Assembly (NCBI GenBank): GCA_902778855.1
Contig: CACYZM010000003.1
Coordinates: 62,001 to 126,000 of the forward strand
Reading direction: 5' to 3'
DNA: 64,000 bases
DNA from: an uncultured Bacteroidia bacterium
Lineage (GTDB): Bacteria > Bacteroidota > Bacteroidia > Bacteroidales > UBA932
The notes under the pieces were generated by a model, which ran no database searches, was not told where the DNA came from, and saw only the letters and a program-made list of their open reading frames with translations. The position numbers and the translations under genes were made by a program. Of the stretch, positions 19,686 to 28,150 are shown in pieces. Within the stretch, counting starts at the first letter, position 1. Every line of letters begins with the position of its first letter.

Positions 19686-20918
19686 ATGAAAGGGAAGCAT
19701 ATCCTCCTGTCCGCCGCCTTGCTGGCGTGCCTGGCCTTCTCCTGCGCCCGCGTCGAAACGCCGACCGGCGCCTCCGTGCCCGACAAGGGCTGGCTCTTCC
19801 TGGAGAAAGGTCCTTATACCTTAACCACGAAAGTGAATGCCGCGCCCGGTCCGGCCGACATCGTGCTGGTGAAAGACCTGTCGCTGATGGCCGCCGAACC
19901 CGAGGTGGTCTTCACCGGCAAGGCCGACATTGCGGCCGACAGCACCCTGACCCTCAAGCTCGGCAAGCTGGAGCCGGGCTTCTACGAGGTACGGCTGCGT
20001 GACTCCGTGCGCTGGAACATCGGCGTGCGGCCCGACGCCGTAGTCTCAGCGCCGGACCCGCAGCCCGATTTCTGGGACTTCTGGACGCAGACCCTCGCCG
20101 AGATGGATGCGATTCCACTGGAGCCGACCTTCACCGAGATTCCGGCCTATTCCAACGACGTGCGCACCTGCTACGAGGTCCGCTATCCTTCGTGGGGCGG
20201 TGCCATTTCCGGCGGCATCCTGTCGGTGCCGGTGGCGGAAGGCAAGTATCCGGTGTATCTGCAGTATATGGGCTACGGTGCGGAGCCGTTCTATTTCGAT
20301 CCTTCCGCTTCGCCCGACCGCATCGATTACCTGGTGAGCATCCGCGACCAGGGCATCTTCCGCGACACGTTGTTCCGCTGGATTGACCGGGGACTGGCCG
20401 CCAAGGAGACCTTCTACTACCGCGGCGCTTTCGCCGATGCCAAGCGGGCCGTCGACTTTGTGACCACGCTCGACAAGGCCGATACCGACCATATCGTCTC
20501 GATGGGCGAGAGCCAGGGCGGCGCCCTGACCTTCGTCGCCGCCGCCTTCGACAGCCGCATCAAGGCCATCGCGCCGGCCGTCCCGTTCCTGGGTGACTAT
20601 CCCGATTACGCCAAGATCGTCTGGTGGCCCGTCCACGAAGTCTTCGACCAGGCCGACGCCGACGGCCTCGACCGCGACGCCTTGATGACGATGCTCACAT
20701 ACTTCGACGTCAAGAACTTCGCCCCCCGCATCCACTGCCCCGTGTACATGGCCTTCGGCCTCCAGGACCCGACCTGCCCGCCCCACACCAACTTCGCCAT
20801 CTACAACAACCTCGGCACCCGCGACAAACGCTACTTCTGCGTCCCCACCTGCGGCCACGCCATGTGGCAAGAACCCTCTTGGGACGCCGAACGCGCCGCC
20901 TTCCTGAAACAGTATTGA
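19686..20918 (+). CDS. CE7-type acetyl (xylan) esterase lipoprotein
   Basis: 410 residues with lipobox Cys20 (LAFSC). An N-terminal beta-sandwich-like stretch precedes an alpha/beta hydrolase of the acetyl xylan esterase/cephalosporin deacetylase type: nucleophile Ser276 in GESQGG, acid Asp in 'GLQDPTCPP', His in 'CGHAMWQ', plus the family's 'PDFWDFW' opening. It would remove acetyl groups from oligosaccharides, complementing the SGNH esterase at 3974-5419. It follows the GPH symporter by 4 bp and is the last gene of the operon before repeats and a mobile unit. Confidence 0.88.
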   Translation: MKGKHILLSAALLACLAFSCARVETPTGASVPDKGWLFLEKGPYTLTTKVNAAPGPADIVLVKDLSLMAAEPEVVFTGKADIAADSTLTLKLGKLEPGFYEVRLRDSVRWNIGVRPDAVVSAPDPQPDFWDFWTQTLAEMDAIPLEPTFTEIPAYSNDVRTCYEVRYPSWGGAISGGILSVPVAEGKYPVYLQYMGYGAEPFYFDPSASPDRIDYLVSIRDQGIFRDTLFRWIDRGLAAKETFYYRGAFADAKRAVDFVTTLDKADTDHIVSMGESQGGALTFVAAAFDSRIKAIAPAVPFLGDYPDYAKIVWWPVHEVFDQADADGLDRDALMTMLTYFDVKNFAPRIHCPVYMAFGLQDPTCPPHTNFAIYNNLGTRDKRYFCVPTCGHAMWQEPSWDAERAAFLKQY

Positions 20919-20929
20919 TTCCGCCGCGG

Positions 20930-20990
20930 CCGTCGTCTATTCAACCAGGACCTTCGTCTACCCAACCGGGCCATCGTCTACCCGAATTTC
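20930..20990 (+). repeat. Three degenerate 20-21 bp tandem repeats enclosed by a GC stem
   Basis: Units start at 20930, 20951 and 20971 and share CC-n-TCGTCTA followed by CCCAACC or a variant. A 7-bp inverted repeat, CGCCGCG (20922-20928) with CGCGGCG (20990-20996), encloses them. It lies in the gap just after the last gene of the mannan operon and could form a structured 3' end. There is no U tract, so it is not called a terminator. Confidence 0.6.
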
Positions 20991-21038
20991 GCGGCGCGCG
21001 GTAACCCTTGTTTCATAGGCCTTCCAGGCTGTCAGTCA

Positions 21039-21070
21039 CGCTCCGTGCGGCCAAATCGCCTCACGGAGCG
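21039..21070 (+). repeat. REP-like palindrome, left end of RAYT unit
   Basis: Arms 21039-21051 and 21058-21070 pair over 13 bp with one mismatch around the loop CAAATC. The right-end copy (22698-22729) is the same palindrome with a perfect stem and loop CAAATT. Confidence 0.8.
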
Positions 21071-21166
21071 CGTCTGTCTGCCATAGGCGTCTTCTCTGAA
21101 CGTTTCCTGCGCTCCGCGGTTTTCGGGTTGGCAGTTTTGTTTTTTTTGCATAGATTTACAAAAAAT

Positions 21167-21574
21167 ATGACCCAAGCAAGGTTCAAGCATACCGACAGAC
21201 CCGGATTCTGGTTCGGCCTCATCGATTTCTGCACGGCCGGACTGTTCTTCCTGTTCTACATGCCGCTGAGCGGCCTGCAGGACGAACTGGACTATATCGT
21301 CGGTCGCAGGACCCAGCGGTACTGGATCGCTTACCTGCTGGGCATCCCGACCCTGTTCATCTACCCTCTCGTCTGGATGGCGCGGATAGCGGATGAGCTG
21401 AAGGCCAAGGCCATCGAGATGGGCATCGAAGGCCCCCACACCTCCTGGTGGCACATGTTCGGCTGGAACACCCTCGGCGTACTCTTTTTCGGCGCCCCCA
21501 TCGCCACCAAACGCTTCTTCGACACCCTGAACAAGATCGAACGCAAACTGAATGAAAGCAGTGTGCCTAGATGA
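21167..21574 (+). CDS. Small membrane protein, DUF4234-like (passenger gene of RAYT unit)
   Basis: 135 residues from the ATG at 21167; the longer frame to 21008 runs through the REP palindrome and is not used. Two or three hydrophobic segments: 'FWFGLIDFCTAGLFFLFYM', 'YLLGIPTLFIYPLVWMARIA' and 'HMFGWNTLGVLFFGAPIAT'. The opening 'DRPGFWFGLIDFCTAGLFF' and overall size resemble DUF4234-type proteins, but I assign no function. A weak -7-like box TAGATTTA sits at 21151-21158. Its last 8 bases overlap the 3' end of the transposase gene on the other strand. Confidence 0.65.
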   Translation: MTQARFKHTDRPGFWFGLIDFCTAGLFFLFYMPLSGLQDELDYIVGRRTQRYWIAYLLGIPTLFIYPLVWMARIADELKAKAIEMGIEGPHTSWWHMFGWNTLGVLFFGAPIATKRFFDTLNKIERKLNESSVPR

Positions 21575-22538
21575 TGTCTTTGACTTCATCATAGACCAGT
21601 CCAGAGAGGCGGATGATTTGTTTGAGGGAACTGTTGTATCGTGACCGCATGGTCCGGGCCAGTCTGATGCGTTGCTGGGTATTCAATCCCTTGATGCTGT
21701 TCGTCCCGAAAAGCTCCTGGCAGATTTCATTTTTGTGCTGCCGCATCTCCTGCATGGGGATCGACAGATGGGAGATACTTCCGCCCCGGGCCTCGACATC
21801 TTCTTCTTTGGTCCGGCAGAGAAAGTAATTGAAACTCTTGCAGGTCTTAAAGAGATCCTCGACAATTTCGTAGGCGACATATTCGCCCGGAAAGACCAGA
21901 GAGCCGATCATCCGGACATTGTCGGATGAAGAAGCGTATTTTCTTGTTTTCAATGTCTTCCGGCAAGTGTTCAGGCCCATTTCCAAAGCAGGGGATGATT
22001 CGTCATCTTCATCGATCCATTTCGGAGAACACCAAAGCCCTCTTTTCTTGAAGTAAAGCGGGCCGCTGGACCAGGGATAATCGAGGGCATTGTGGGGAAT
22101 ACCGGCCACCGGGGCATTCTTGACCGTATAGCAGATGACGATTTTCAGATAATAATCCGTATCGACTTCCTGATGCTGGATGGGAACATCCTCGAACTTA
22201 TGGTGTTCGTTGTGCTTGACTGACATATACCAAGAGGTCCGTCGAACATAGTCGTGCACGAAACGGTTGCACTCGTCGAACTCGCCATAGAGAACGAAAT
22301 GGATGTGCGTGTCCATCAACGAGAAAGCGAGGATAATGATCCGATATCCCTTTACCGTGACATATACCCGGTTCATTCCGTCGATGAAATCGTCTTCATA
22401 GAACATGACATCGACGGCATTTCCGTCCGTGCTGAAATGCCAGCAGTTCTTGATCGGAATGTTTTGTCCTTTGACGAACGGAACGTTCAGTCCCAGATCC
22501 TGGACGATCTGTCGGAGCAGTGCTTGAGAAATCTTCAT
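21567..22538 (-). CDS. REP-associated tyrosine transposase (Y1/HUH superfamily)
   Basis: 323 residues from the ATG at 22538; a longer frame starts with TTG at 22604 but that base lies in the -33 region of a good promoter. The HUH motif is in 'SLMDTHIHFVLYGE', and the family's Tyr-helix and downstream block appear as 'YYLKIVICYTVKNAPVAG' and 'YPWSSGPLYF'. Such enzymes nick single-stranded DNA at hairpins and act on REP sequences. AT content is visibly higher than in neighbours, consistent with transfer. It is bounded by REP-like palindromes. All expected core motifs are present, so it may be active. Confidence 0.82.
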   Translation of the reverse strand: MKISQALLRQIVQDLGLNVPFVKGQNIPIKNCWHFSTDGNAVDVMFYEDDFIDGMNRVYVTVKGYRIIILAFSLMDTHIHFVLYGEFDECNRFVHDYVRRTSWYMSVKHNEHHKFEDVPIQHQEVDTDYYLKIVICYTVKNAPVAGIPHNALDYPWSSGPLYFKKRGLWCSPKWIDEDDESSPALEMGLNTCRKTLKTRKYASSSDNVRMIGSLVFPGEYVAYEIVEDLFKTCKSFNYFLCRTKEEDVEARGGSISHLSIPMQEMRQHKNEICQELFGTNSIKGLNTQQRIRLARTMRSRYNSSLKQIIRLSGLVYDEVKDII

Positions 22539-22573
22539 CTTCCAATCTGGCGCCGCTAGTGGCTGCTCGAAGA

Positions 22574-22604
22574 CAAAGATACTATCGTAGGAGCCGTTTG
22601 TCAA
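22574..22604 (-). promoter_or_regulatory. Promoter of the Y1 transposase
   Basis: On the minus strand TTG (22604-22602), 20 bases, then TATCTTTG (22581-22574) fit the Bacteroidota TTTG-n20-TAnnTTTG promoter well. This predicts a transcript starting near 22567 and supports the ATG at 22538 as the start. Confidence 0.7.
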
Positions 22605-22697
22605 GGGTTTTCGGTGACTTTTTTCCGCTTTTTACCCAACCCAAAAAACACGGAGCGCAAAGACCCCATCGCCAAGGGCTTCCCGGGCCTATGACAA

Positions 22698-22729
22698 CGC
22701 TCCGTGAGGCCAAATTGCCTCACGGAGCG
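22698..22729 (+). repeat. REP-like palindrome, right end of RAYT unit
   Basis: A perfect 13-bp stem (22698-22710 with 22717-22729) around CAAATT. A half copy, CACGGAGCGC, is at 22649-22658. The rest of the gap 22539-22828 holds the transposase promoter and no gene that I can support. Confidence 0.85.
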
Positions 22730-22828
22730 CGGTGGAAGGCGAAAGACTTAGCCCTGACGGCGGTCAATGCGCTTTGTGAAAATCGGGTTGGGGATTCCGA
22801 CGAATTGTGCTCAGGTAAGCCCTCCGGC

Positions 22829-23413
22829 TTAGTTATCCCGATGGAGCTCCTCGAGTTGGTCGAGGAGGTCGTCGGCGGCGTTGAGTTGGTCGCGGCGGAT
22901 TTTGAAGCCGAGGAGGCCGCCGAGGATGACGCCGGCGACGACGCCGGCGAGGAAGCTGTAGCGGAGCATCGGGTCGATGCCGCTTCCGTTGCGGAACAGG
23001 TCCCAGCAGAGGTAACCGACCCAGACGATGATCATCGGGATGGCGAACTTGATCCATTCGGCGTGGATCTTCTTGAAGCGGGTGAGCTCCTGCGTGGCCG
23101 TCACCAGGTCGCGGTCCATCTGCGGGATGTGGCGGTTGGTCAGGATCGTGGCGACGATGCAGACCAGCATCAGGACCCAGGTGAAGATGATGAATCCCAT
23201 CGAGACGCCGAATTCGCGGAGCGCAGGCACCATCAGCATGGCGGCGACGCCGAAGAGAATGGGCAGGTTGGCCTTGAACCGGAGCCGGCTGGCGGTCTGG
23301 CTGCAGGACTTCTTGAGAATCCGTTCGTTGACGATCTTCTGGCTGTCAAGCTTGTCGCGGAGCTGCTGCATCTGCTCCTGCATTTCACGGAGGGTGTTAT
23401 CGTTGTTTTCCAT
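22829..23413 (-). CDS. Membrane protein paired with ECF sigma factor
   Basis: 194 residues. The N-terminal ~35 residues are charged and coiled-coil-like ('REMQEQMQQLRDKLDSQKI'). Then come four hydrophobic segments: 'LPILFGVAAMLMVPAL', 'GFIIFTWVLMLVCIVATIL', 'FAIPMIIVWVGYLCW' and 'FLAGVVAGVILGGLLGF'. It begins 2 bp after the sigma factor stop. In Bacteroidota a membrane protein in this place often acts with or against the sigma factor, but no anti-sigma domain is visible. I do not recognise the family. Confidence 0.75.
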   Translation of the reverse strand: MENNDNTLREMQEQMQQLRDKLDSQKIVNERILKKSCSQTASRLRFKANLPILFGVAAMLMVPALREFGVSMGFIIFTWVLMLVCIVATILTNRHIPQMDRDLVTATQELTRFKKIHAEWIKFAIPMIIVWVGYLCWDLFRNGSGIDPMLRYSFLAGVVAGVILGGLLGFKIRRDQLNAADDLLDQLEELHRDN

Positions 23414-23415
23414 AA

Positions 23416-23886
23416 CTACTGCATCTTTTTGAGTTGTTCTTTGATTCGTACAAGCCGTACGGAGACATTCTTGGGCGTGATGCCGACGATCTGCCCGATC
23501 TCCTCGTAGGAGAGATTCTCCAGCCAGAGGAGGACGATGGCCCGGTCGAAGGGCCCCAGCTTGCCGATCCGCTCCCGAAGGAGGCCGATCTGCCGGGTTT
23601 CTTCATCGCGGTCGTCGAACAGATCGATGTCGAGCGACAGGGGCTCGGTCCTGAGCCCGTGCTTCTTCTTCCGGTCGAAGGAGATACAGGTGTTCAGGCT
23701 CACTTTCCAGATCCAGGTGTTCAGCGCGCTGTCACCCCGGAAGGTTCCGGAACCCTGCCAGAGGTGGATGAGGATTTCCTGGAAGAGGTCGGCCACTTCG
23801 TCGCGGTCGGTCGAGAACATATAGCAGACGGTGTAGATCGTCCCCTTGTGTTCCCGGATCATCTTTTCGAATTCACGTTCGGTCAT
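23416..23886 (-). CDS. ECF-type RNA polymerase sigma factor
   Basis: 156 residues, typical ECF length. Region 2 is seen in 'DRDEVADLFQEILIHLWQG' and 'LNTWIWKVSLNTCISFDRKKK'; region 4 helix-turn-helix is 'SYEEIGQIVGITPKNVSVRLVRIKEQL'. It recruits core RNA polymerase to a specific promoter set. It forms a two-gene unit with the membrane protein at 22829-23413. Its targets cannot be read from the window. Confidence 0.92.
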   Translation of the reverse strand: MTEREFEKMIREHKGTIYTVCYMFSTDRDEVADLFQEILIHLWQGSGTFRGDSALNTWIWKVSLNTCISFDRKKKHGLRTEPLSLDIDLFDDRDEETRQIGLLRERIGKLGPFDRAIVLLWLENLSYEEIGQIVGITPKNVSVRLVRIKEQLKKMQ

Positions 23887-23957
23887 AGTCTCTCAACTTG
23901 TTTCTGCCCATAAGACGCAGTTTCGCTCCGAAAACTACAGAAATAGTCGGAAATTTA

Positions 23958-24440
23958 TCAGAGAGGATAAATATCCGCCCCCACGAAGTCGATCAGGTCC
24001 TGGGGGACGATCTTCAGCTGCAGGCCGCGGACGCCCGCGCTGACATAAATATAGTCATAGAGGAGGGCGCTTTCGTGGATGAAGGTAGGGAAGGGCTTCT
24101 TCATCCCGATGGGCGAGCAGCCGCCGCGGATGTAGCCCGTGGTGGGCAGCAGCTCCTTCACGTGCAGCATCTCGCAGTTCTTGTTGCCCGAGATCTGCGC
24201 CGCCACCTTCAGGTCCACTTCGAAATTGCCAGGAATCACGCACACGAAGAAGCCGTTGCGGTCGCCGCGCAGCACCAGGGTCTTGAACACCTGCTCGATG
24301 TCTTCTCCCAGCTGGTCGGCCACGTGCTGCGCGGCCAGGTCGGACTCGTCCACTTCGTAAGGGATGAGTTCGTAGGCGACGCCGGCCGCGTCGAGCAGCC
24401 GGGCGGCGTTGGTCTTGGCGGGGGCGTTATTCTTGGCCAT
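23958..24440 (-). CDS. ybaK: Cys-tRNA(Pro)/Pro-tRNA editing deacylase YbaK/EbsC
   Basis: 160 residues. The YbaK signature 'GYIRGGCSPIGMKK' and the preceding 'KTLVLRGD' block are present. The enzyme hydrolyses mischarged tRNA (Cys-tRNA(Pro) in the best-known member) in the cytoplasm. The start overlaps the end of the DUF3810 gene by 14 bases, so it is co-transcribed with it. A second, divergent YbaK-domain protein is at 29008-29547. Confidence 0.9.
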   Translation of the reverse strand: MAKNNAPAKTNAARLLDAAGVAYELIPYEVDESDLAAQHVADQLGEDIEQVFKTLVLRGDRNGFFVCVIPGNFEVDLKVAAQISGNKNCEMLHVKELLPTTGYIRGGCSPIGMKKPFPTFIHESALLYDYIYVSAGVRGLQLKIVPQDLIDFVGADIYPL

Positions 24441-25467
24441 CGGTTTCGTGATCGTGGAGGTCGGAGAGGGTCAGCACCAGGCGGAGCGCCTGGCCGTAGT
24501 TCTTCGTGCCGTCGGCAATCCGGTTGCTGCGGAGGAAGACATTGTATACGCGGTTCTGCAGCTGGGCCAGCCAGGGCCAGCGGAGGCCCCGCCAATAGGC
24601 GCGCGACGCCTCCAGGTCGGCGTGGATTTCCGGCCGGAGCGTTCCCAGCCAGGCCTCGAACGCCTCGTCGCCGAGGAGCGAGCGGATGTTGCCCGCCGTA
24701 TGGGTGAGCAGCATAAACCAGGCGCTGTAGCGGAATTCCTGCTCCGTGCTGTGCCGGCAGTTCTCGAAGGCCCAGAAATTGGCCTCGGCCTCGTTGCTCA
24801 CGCCCAGCACGTGGGAATACTCGTGGGCGAAGATGAAGGGATACTCCAGCGGCCGCACGTCGCGGTTGATATGCATTTCATCGAAGAAAGGTCCGATGTA
24901 GCCCAGCACGCCGACGGCGGAATAGATCCGGTTGAAGATCGTCCGCTTGGGATGCTGCCACTCCTTCGGGCGGCAGAGCCCGACCTCGGCGGGCAGCGTG
25001 GCGTACCACGCTTTCACGTGCTGCTCCACCGCATCCGCATCGGTCTCCGGGATTGCGCACCAGTTCCCGTTGAGCTGTTCCGCGAATTCGTCGAGGAATT
25101 CGTGGAACTCGGCTTCTTCGTACGGGGTGGAGACGGATTCGGTCCGGGTAAAGATGTCGCTCCGGTAGTAATTGAGGCCCCAGGCGGCGTAGAACCACAC
25201 GAAGGCCCACGTCAGCAGCTTGATCTCTTTCCAGAGGCATTTGAAAAAGCCGGTGCGATGGCGTACGGCCCGGACGATGATCGCGATGAAGGCGATCACC
25301 AGCACGACGACCGTGATCTCCATCAGCGACACCCCGACAAACGACGCCACGCGGGAAAGCCCCGAAGAAATGGCGGGATACACGTGCGCGGCGTAGAAAT
25401 CCGCCGCCGGCGCACTGCGCATGCACCAGATCACCAGGGCGAGCAAGATCAGCAGCAACAGGGTCAT
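24427..25467 (-). CDS. DUF3810 membrane-anchored putative zinc metallopeptidase
   Basis: 346 residues. Three hydrophobic segments occupy the first ~125 residues; the rest is soluble. A gluzincin-like motif HEYSH ('FAHEYSHVLG') followed by 'NEAEANFWA' supplies the likely zinc ligands. This is the layout of DUF3810, a Bacteroidota family of uncharacterised function. It is part of the run LD-carboxypeptidase, HerA-like ATPase, DUF3810, YbaK, with a gap of only 3 bp to the ATPase gene. Confidence 0.85.
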   Translation of the reverse strand: MTLLLLILLALVIWCMRSAPAADFYAAHVYPAISSGLSRVASFVGVSLMEITVVVLVIAFIAIIVRAVRHRTGFFKCLWKEIKLLTWAFVWFYAAWGLNYYRSDIFTRTESVSTPYEEAEFHEFLDEFAEQLNGNWCAIPETDADAVEQHVKAWYATLPAEVGLCRPKEWQHPKRTIFNRIYSAVGVLGYIGPFFDEMHINRDVRPLEYPFIFAHEYSHVLGVSNEAEANFWAFENCRHSTEQEFRYSAWFMLLTHTAGNIRSLLGDEAFEAWLGTLRPEIHADLEASRAYWRGLRWPWLAQLQNRVYNVFLRSNRIADGTKNYGQALRLVLTLSDLHDHETDGQE

Positions 25468-25470
25468 CTC

Positions 25471-27147
25471 CTATTTGAAGATGCTCTTGAGGATCTCCGT
25501 GGTGACTTTGCGGGTGGCTGTATTGACGGCCGATTTGGTGGCTTTCTTCGCGGCGCTGCCGAGCGAGGTGCTGCTCTTCTTGGTCGTGGTCTTCTTGGCC
25601 GTGGAACTCTTGGAAGTGCTGCTCTTCGACGTGGACGATTTCTTGGTGCTGCTGCCGCCGATGTTCTTGGCGATGCGGGTGCCGGCGCTGCGGGCGAAGC
25701 TCGTGGCCGCGGCGGCGATCATCGTGCCGAGGATCGTCCGGCCGACGCCGCCCTTCTTGGAACTCTTGGCTTTCTTTTCTTTCTCGCGCTCCTTTTCCTT
25801 CAGCTCTTTTTCTTTCTGTTTCTCGAGGGCCTTGCGTTCTTTCTCCGCTTCTTCCTCGGCTTTCTGCGCGGCTTCGGTGAGCATTTCGTAGGCGCTCTCG
25901 CGGTCGAAGAACTTCTCGTAGTCCTTCAGCTTCTGCGGCGCAGCGGCCTGGATGTCATAGCGCTGGCCCGGCGTGATGGCGCCGATCTGGCTGAGCGGGA
26001 AGAGGATCTTGGCGCGTTCGACCACGCTGGGCGCGCCCTTCTCGTCGAGGAACGAGACGAGGGCTTCGCCCGTGCCCAGGTCGAGGATGGCGTCTTCCGT
26101 CTTGAAGGCGGGATTGGCGCGGAAGGTCTGTGCAGCGGCGCGGACGGCCTTCTGGTCCTGCGGCGTATAGGCGCGCAGGGCATGCTGCACGCGGTTGCTC
26201 AACTGGGCGAGGACGTTGACGGGCACGTCGCTCGGCACCTGGGTGATGAAGTAGATGCCCACGCCCTTCGAGCGGATGAGGCGGATGACCTGCTCGATCT
26301 TGTCGACCAGGGCCTTGGAGGTGCCGTCGAAGAGCATATGCGCCTCGTCGAAGAAGAATACGAATTTCGGCAGTTCGAGGTCGCCCACTTCGGGGAGGGT
26401 GGCGTAGAGTTCGGTCATCAGCCACAGCAGGTAGGTGGAGTAGAGTTTCGGGTTGAGCATCAGCTTGTCGGCGGCCAGGACGTTCATCACGCCGCGGCCG
26501 TTCTCCACGGCGAAGAGGTCGTTCACGTCGAACGCCGGTTCGCCGAAGAACTTGTCGCCGCCTTCGCTCTCGATCTGCAGCACGGCGCGCTGGATGGCGC
26601 CGACGCTGGCCGGGGCGATGTTGCCGTATTCGGTGGTGAACTGCGCGGCGTTCTGGCCGACGAAGTTGAGCATTAGTTTGAGGTCTTTCAGGTCGATGAG
26701 CAGCAGGTTGTTGTCATCGGCGATGCGGAATAGGGCGTTGAGCACGCCGGCCTGGACTTCGGTGAGCTGCATCAGGCGCGCCAGAAGCTGCGGGCCCATG
26801 GCGGAGACGGTGGCGCGCATCGGGAAGCCCTGTTCTCCGAAGACGTCGAAGAAGCGGGTGGGGCAACCGGCGAACTGCGGGTTTTCGATGCCGAATTCCG
26901 GCATGCGTTTTTCGATGAAGCCGCTGAGTCTGCCCGCCTGGCTGATGCCGGAAAGGTCGCCTTTCATATCGGCCATGAAGCAGGGCACGCCCGCCTGGGA
27001 GAAGGTCTCGGCCAGCACCTGCAGGGTCACGGTCTTACCGGTACCCGTCGCTCCCGCGATCAGGCCATGCCGGTTGGCCATCTTCCCGACCATGTTGATG
27101 TTTCCATTGTCGCTGTGCGCGATGTAAAGTTGTCCGTCTTTAAGCAT
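25471..27147 (-). CDS. HerA-like/DUF853 ATPase with Lys/Ser/Thr-rich tail
   Basis: 558 residues. Walker A 'GLIAGATGTGKTVTLQVLAE' is near the N-terminus and Walker B 'PKFVFFFDEAHMLFDG' follows. 'KGVGIYFITQVPSDVP' and the C-terminal 'ARILFPLSQIGAI'-like block (here 'AKILFPLSQIGAIT') are typical of DUF853, relatives of the HerA DNA translocase. After ~residue 435 there is a Glu/Lys coiled stretch and, near the end, repeated SSTKKSSTSKSST units that look disordered and basic, possibly for nucleic-acid binding. Function in the cell is not established for this family. Confidence 0.88.
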   Translation of the reverse strand: MLKDGQLYIAHSDNGNINMVGKMANRHGLIAGATGTGKTVTLQVLAETFSQAGVPCFMADMKGDLSGISQAGRLSGFIEKRMPEFGIENPQFAGCPTRFFDVFGEQGFPMRATVSAMGPQLLARLMQLTEVQAGVLNALFRIADDNNLLLIDLKDLKLMLNFVGQNAAQFTTEYGNIAPASVGAIQRAVLQIESEGGDKFFGEPAFDVNDLFAVENGRGVMNVLAADKLMLNPKLYSTYLLWLMTELYATLPEVGDLELPKFVFFFDEAHMLFDGTSKALVDKIEQVIRLIRSKGVGIYFITQVPSDVPVNVLAQLSNRVQHALRAYTPQDQKAVRAAAQTFRANPAFKTEDAILDLGTGEALVSFLDEKGAPSVVERAKILFPLSQIGAITPGQRYDIQAAAPQKLKDYEKFFDRESAYEMLTEAAQKAEEEAEKERKALEKQKEKELKEKEREKEKKAKSSKKGGVGRTILGTMIAAAATSFARSAGTRIAKNIGGSSTKKSSTSKSSTSKSSTAKKTTTKKSSTSLGSAAKKATKSAVNTATRKVTTEILKSIFK

Positions 27148-27169
27148 ATCTCAATCGTTTTTTATAATC

Positions 27170-28081
27170 TTACATGAATTTCAGGCAGCCGCCGTCGGGG
27201 GTGATGTCGAGGGTGACTTCACGGCCGAGGTAGAGGCTGTAGTTGGGGTGCTCGTGGCCGCAGTCGAAACCGAAGAGCACGGGCTTGCCGGCGGGCATGT
27301 ACTCGTTTACCAGTTCCAGCACCGAACGCTTCCACTCGTCTTCGCCGGTCGTGTCCGTGAACTGGCCGATGATGATGCCTTTCGCGCGCTCGAAAAAGCC
27401 GCCTTGCTGCAGCGTCAGGAGCATCCGGTCGATGTTGTACATCCGCTCGTCGACGTCCTCGATGAACAGGATGCTGCTTTCGCGCAGATGATTCTCCCAG
27501 GGCGTGCGCAGACACGAGTGCACCAGACTCAGATTGCCGCCCACCAGCCGCCCGCGGGCTTTTCCTTCTTTGTTGAACGGATGGGGCGCCGTGCGGTAGC
27601 ACTTGATCTCCCCGAACAGGGCCTTGCGCAACGACTCTTCGCTGACCGTGGAATTCTCGCCGATCGTGCTGGGCATCGCGCCCAGGATCGACTCCATTCC
27701 CTGGCTCTGCAGCACGGCGTGGAACACCGTGATGTCGCTGAAACCCACGAGCCACTTCGGGTGCTCCGTGAAGAGATGCGTGTCCATCGCCCGCACGGTG
27801 CGCATCGAGCCGTAGCCGCCGCGGAACGAGATGATGGCCTTGACTTCGGGATCGAGCAGGGCTTCCGTCAGATCGGCCGCGCGGTCGGCGTCGCTGCCGG
27901 CGAATTCGCCGGGGGCGCTGTCGTACAGATGCTTGCCCGTTTTGACGCGGAGTCCCCACGACTCGAGCATTTCTTTCCAGTAGAGCGTTTGACGGCTCTT
28001 CTCGCTCAGCGAGGAGGCCAGGGCCAGCACGGCGACGGTGTCGCCGGGCTTCAGGTATTCGGGGCGGGTGTAGGCTTTCAT
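27170..28081 (-). CDS. LD-carboxypeptidase (peptidase S66)
   Basis: 303 residues from the ATG at 28081 (MKAYTRPEY); seven upstream codons are discarded because a -7 box lies just above. 'LKPGDTVAVLALASSLS' opens the family; the serine nucleophile is expected in 'ISFRGGYGSMRTV', and the Glu/His partners in 'SILFIEDVDERMYNIDRML' and 'FDCGHEHPNYSL'. It removes the terminal D-Ala from tetrapeptides during murein recycling in the cytoplasm. First gene of a four-gene minus-strand run. Confidence 0.92.
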   Translation of the reverse strand: MKAYTRPEYLKPGDTVAVLALASSLSEKSRQTLYWKEMLESWGLRVKTGKHLYDSAPGEFAGSDADRAADLTEALLDPEVKAIISFRGGYGSMRTVRAMDTHLFTEHPKWLVGFSDITVFHAVLQSQGMESILGAMPSTIGENSTVSEESLRKALFGEIKCYRTAPHPFNKEGKARGRLVGGNLSLVHSCLRTPWENHLRESSILFIEDVDERMYNIDRMLLTLQQGGFFERAKGIIIGQFTDTTGEDEWKRSVLELVNEYMPAGKPVLFGFDCGHEHPNYSLYLGREVTLDITPDGGCLKFM

Positions 28082-28099
28082 GTTTTTTTGTCTATCCCT

Positions 28100-28129
28100 C
28101 AAAGATAATCAAAATAAATGGTAAATTTG
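28100..28129. promoter_or_regulatory. Divergent -7 boxes for LD-carboxypeptidase (-) and NUC1 nuclease (+)
   Basis: TATCTTTG on the minus strand (28107-28100) lies 19 bp before the LD-carboxypeptidase ATG. TAAATTTG on the plus strand (28122-28129) lies 21 bp before the nuclease ATG. Both match TAnnTTTG. The two would share upstream DNA. Confidence 0.6.
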
Positions 28130-28150
28130 TAACAAATTGTACCGCCCGAT

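Larger units (their letters stand above)
21039..22729. mobile_element. RAYT-type unit bounded by inverted REP-like palindromes
   Basis: A 1.7-kb segment has a Y1 transposase gene (minus) and a small membrane-protein gene (plus), meeting tail to tail. Both ends carry the palindrome CGCTCCGTG-n-GGC / GCCTCACGGAGCG, at 21039-21070 and 22698-22729. Inside each palindrome, in inverted orientation, comes a second shared block: TGCGCTCCG followed by a T-rich tract and GGGTTGG (left ~21104-21136, right ~22630-22660 read on the minus strand). So each end is an imperfect inverted repeat of ~100 bp. This matches the arrangement of REP sequences around their cognate transposase. Confidence 0.7.

Noticed and set aside
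22538..22604. TTG-initiated longer form of the transposase
   Set aside because: The extra codons lie over a good promoter (TTG-n20-TATCTTTG), so they are not transcribed.
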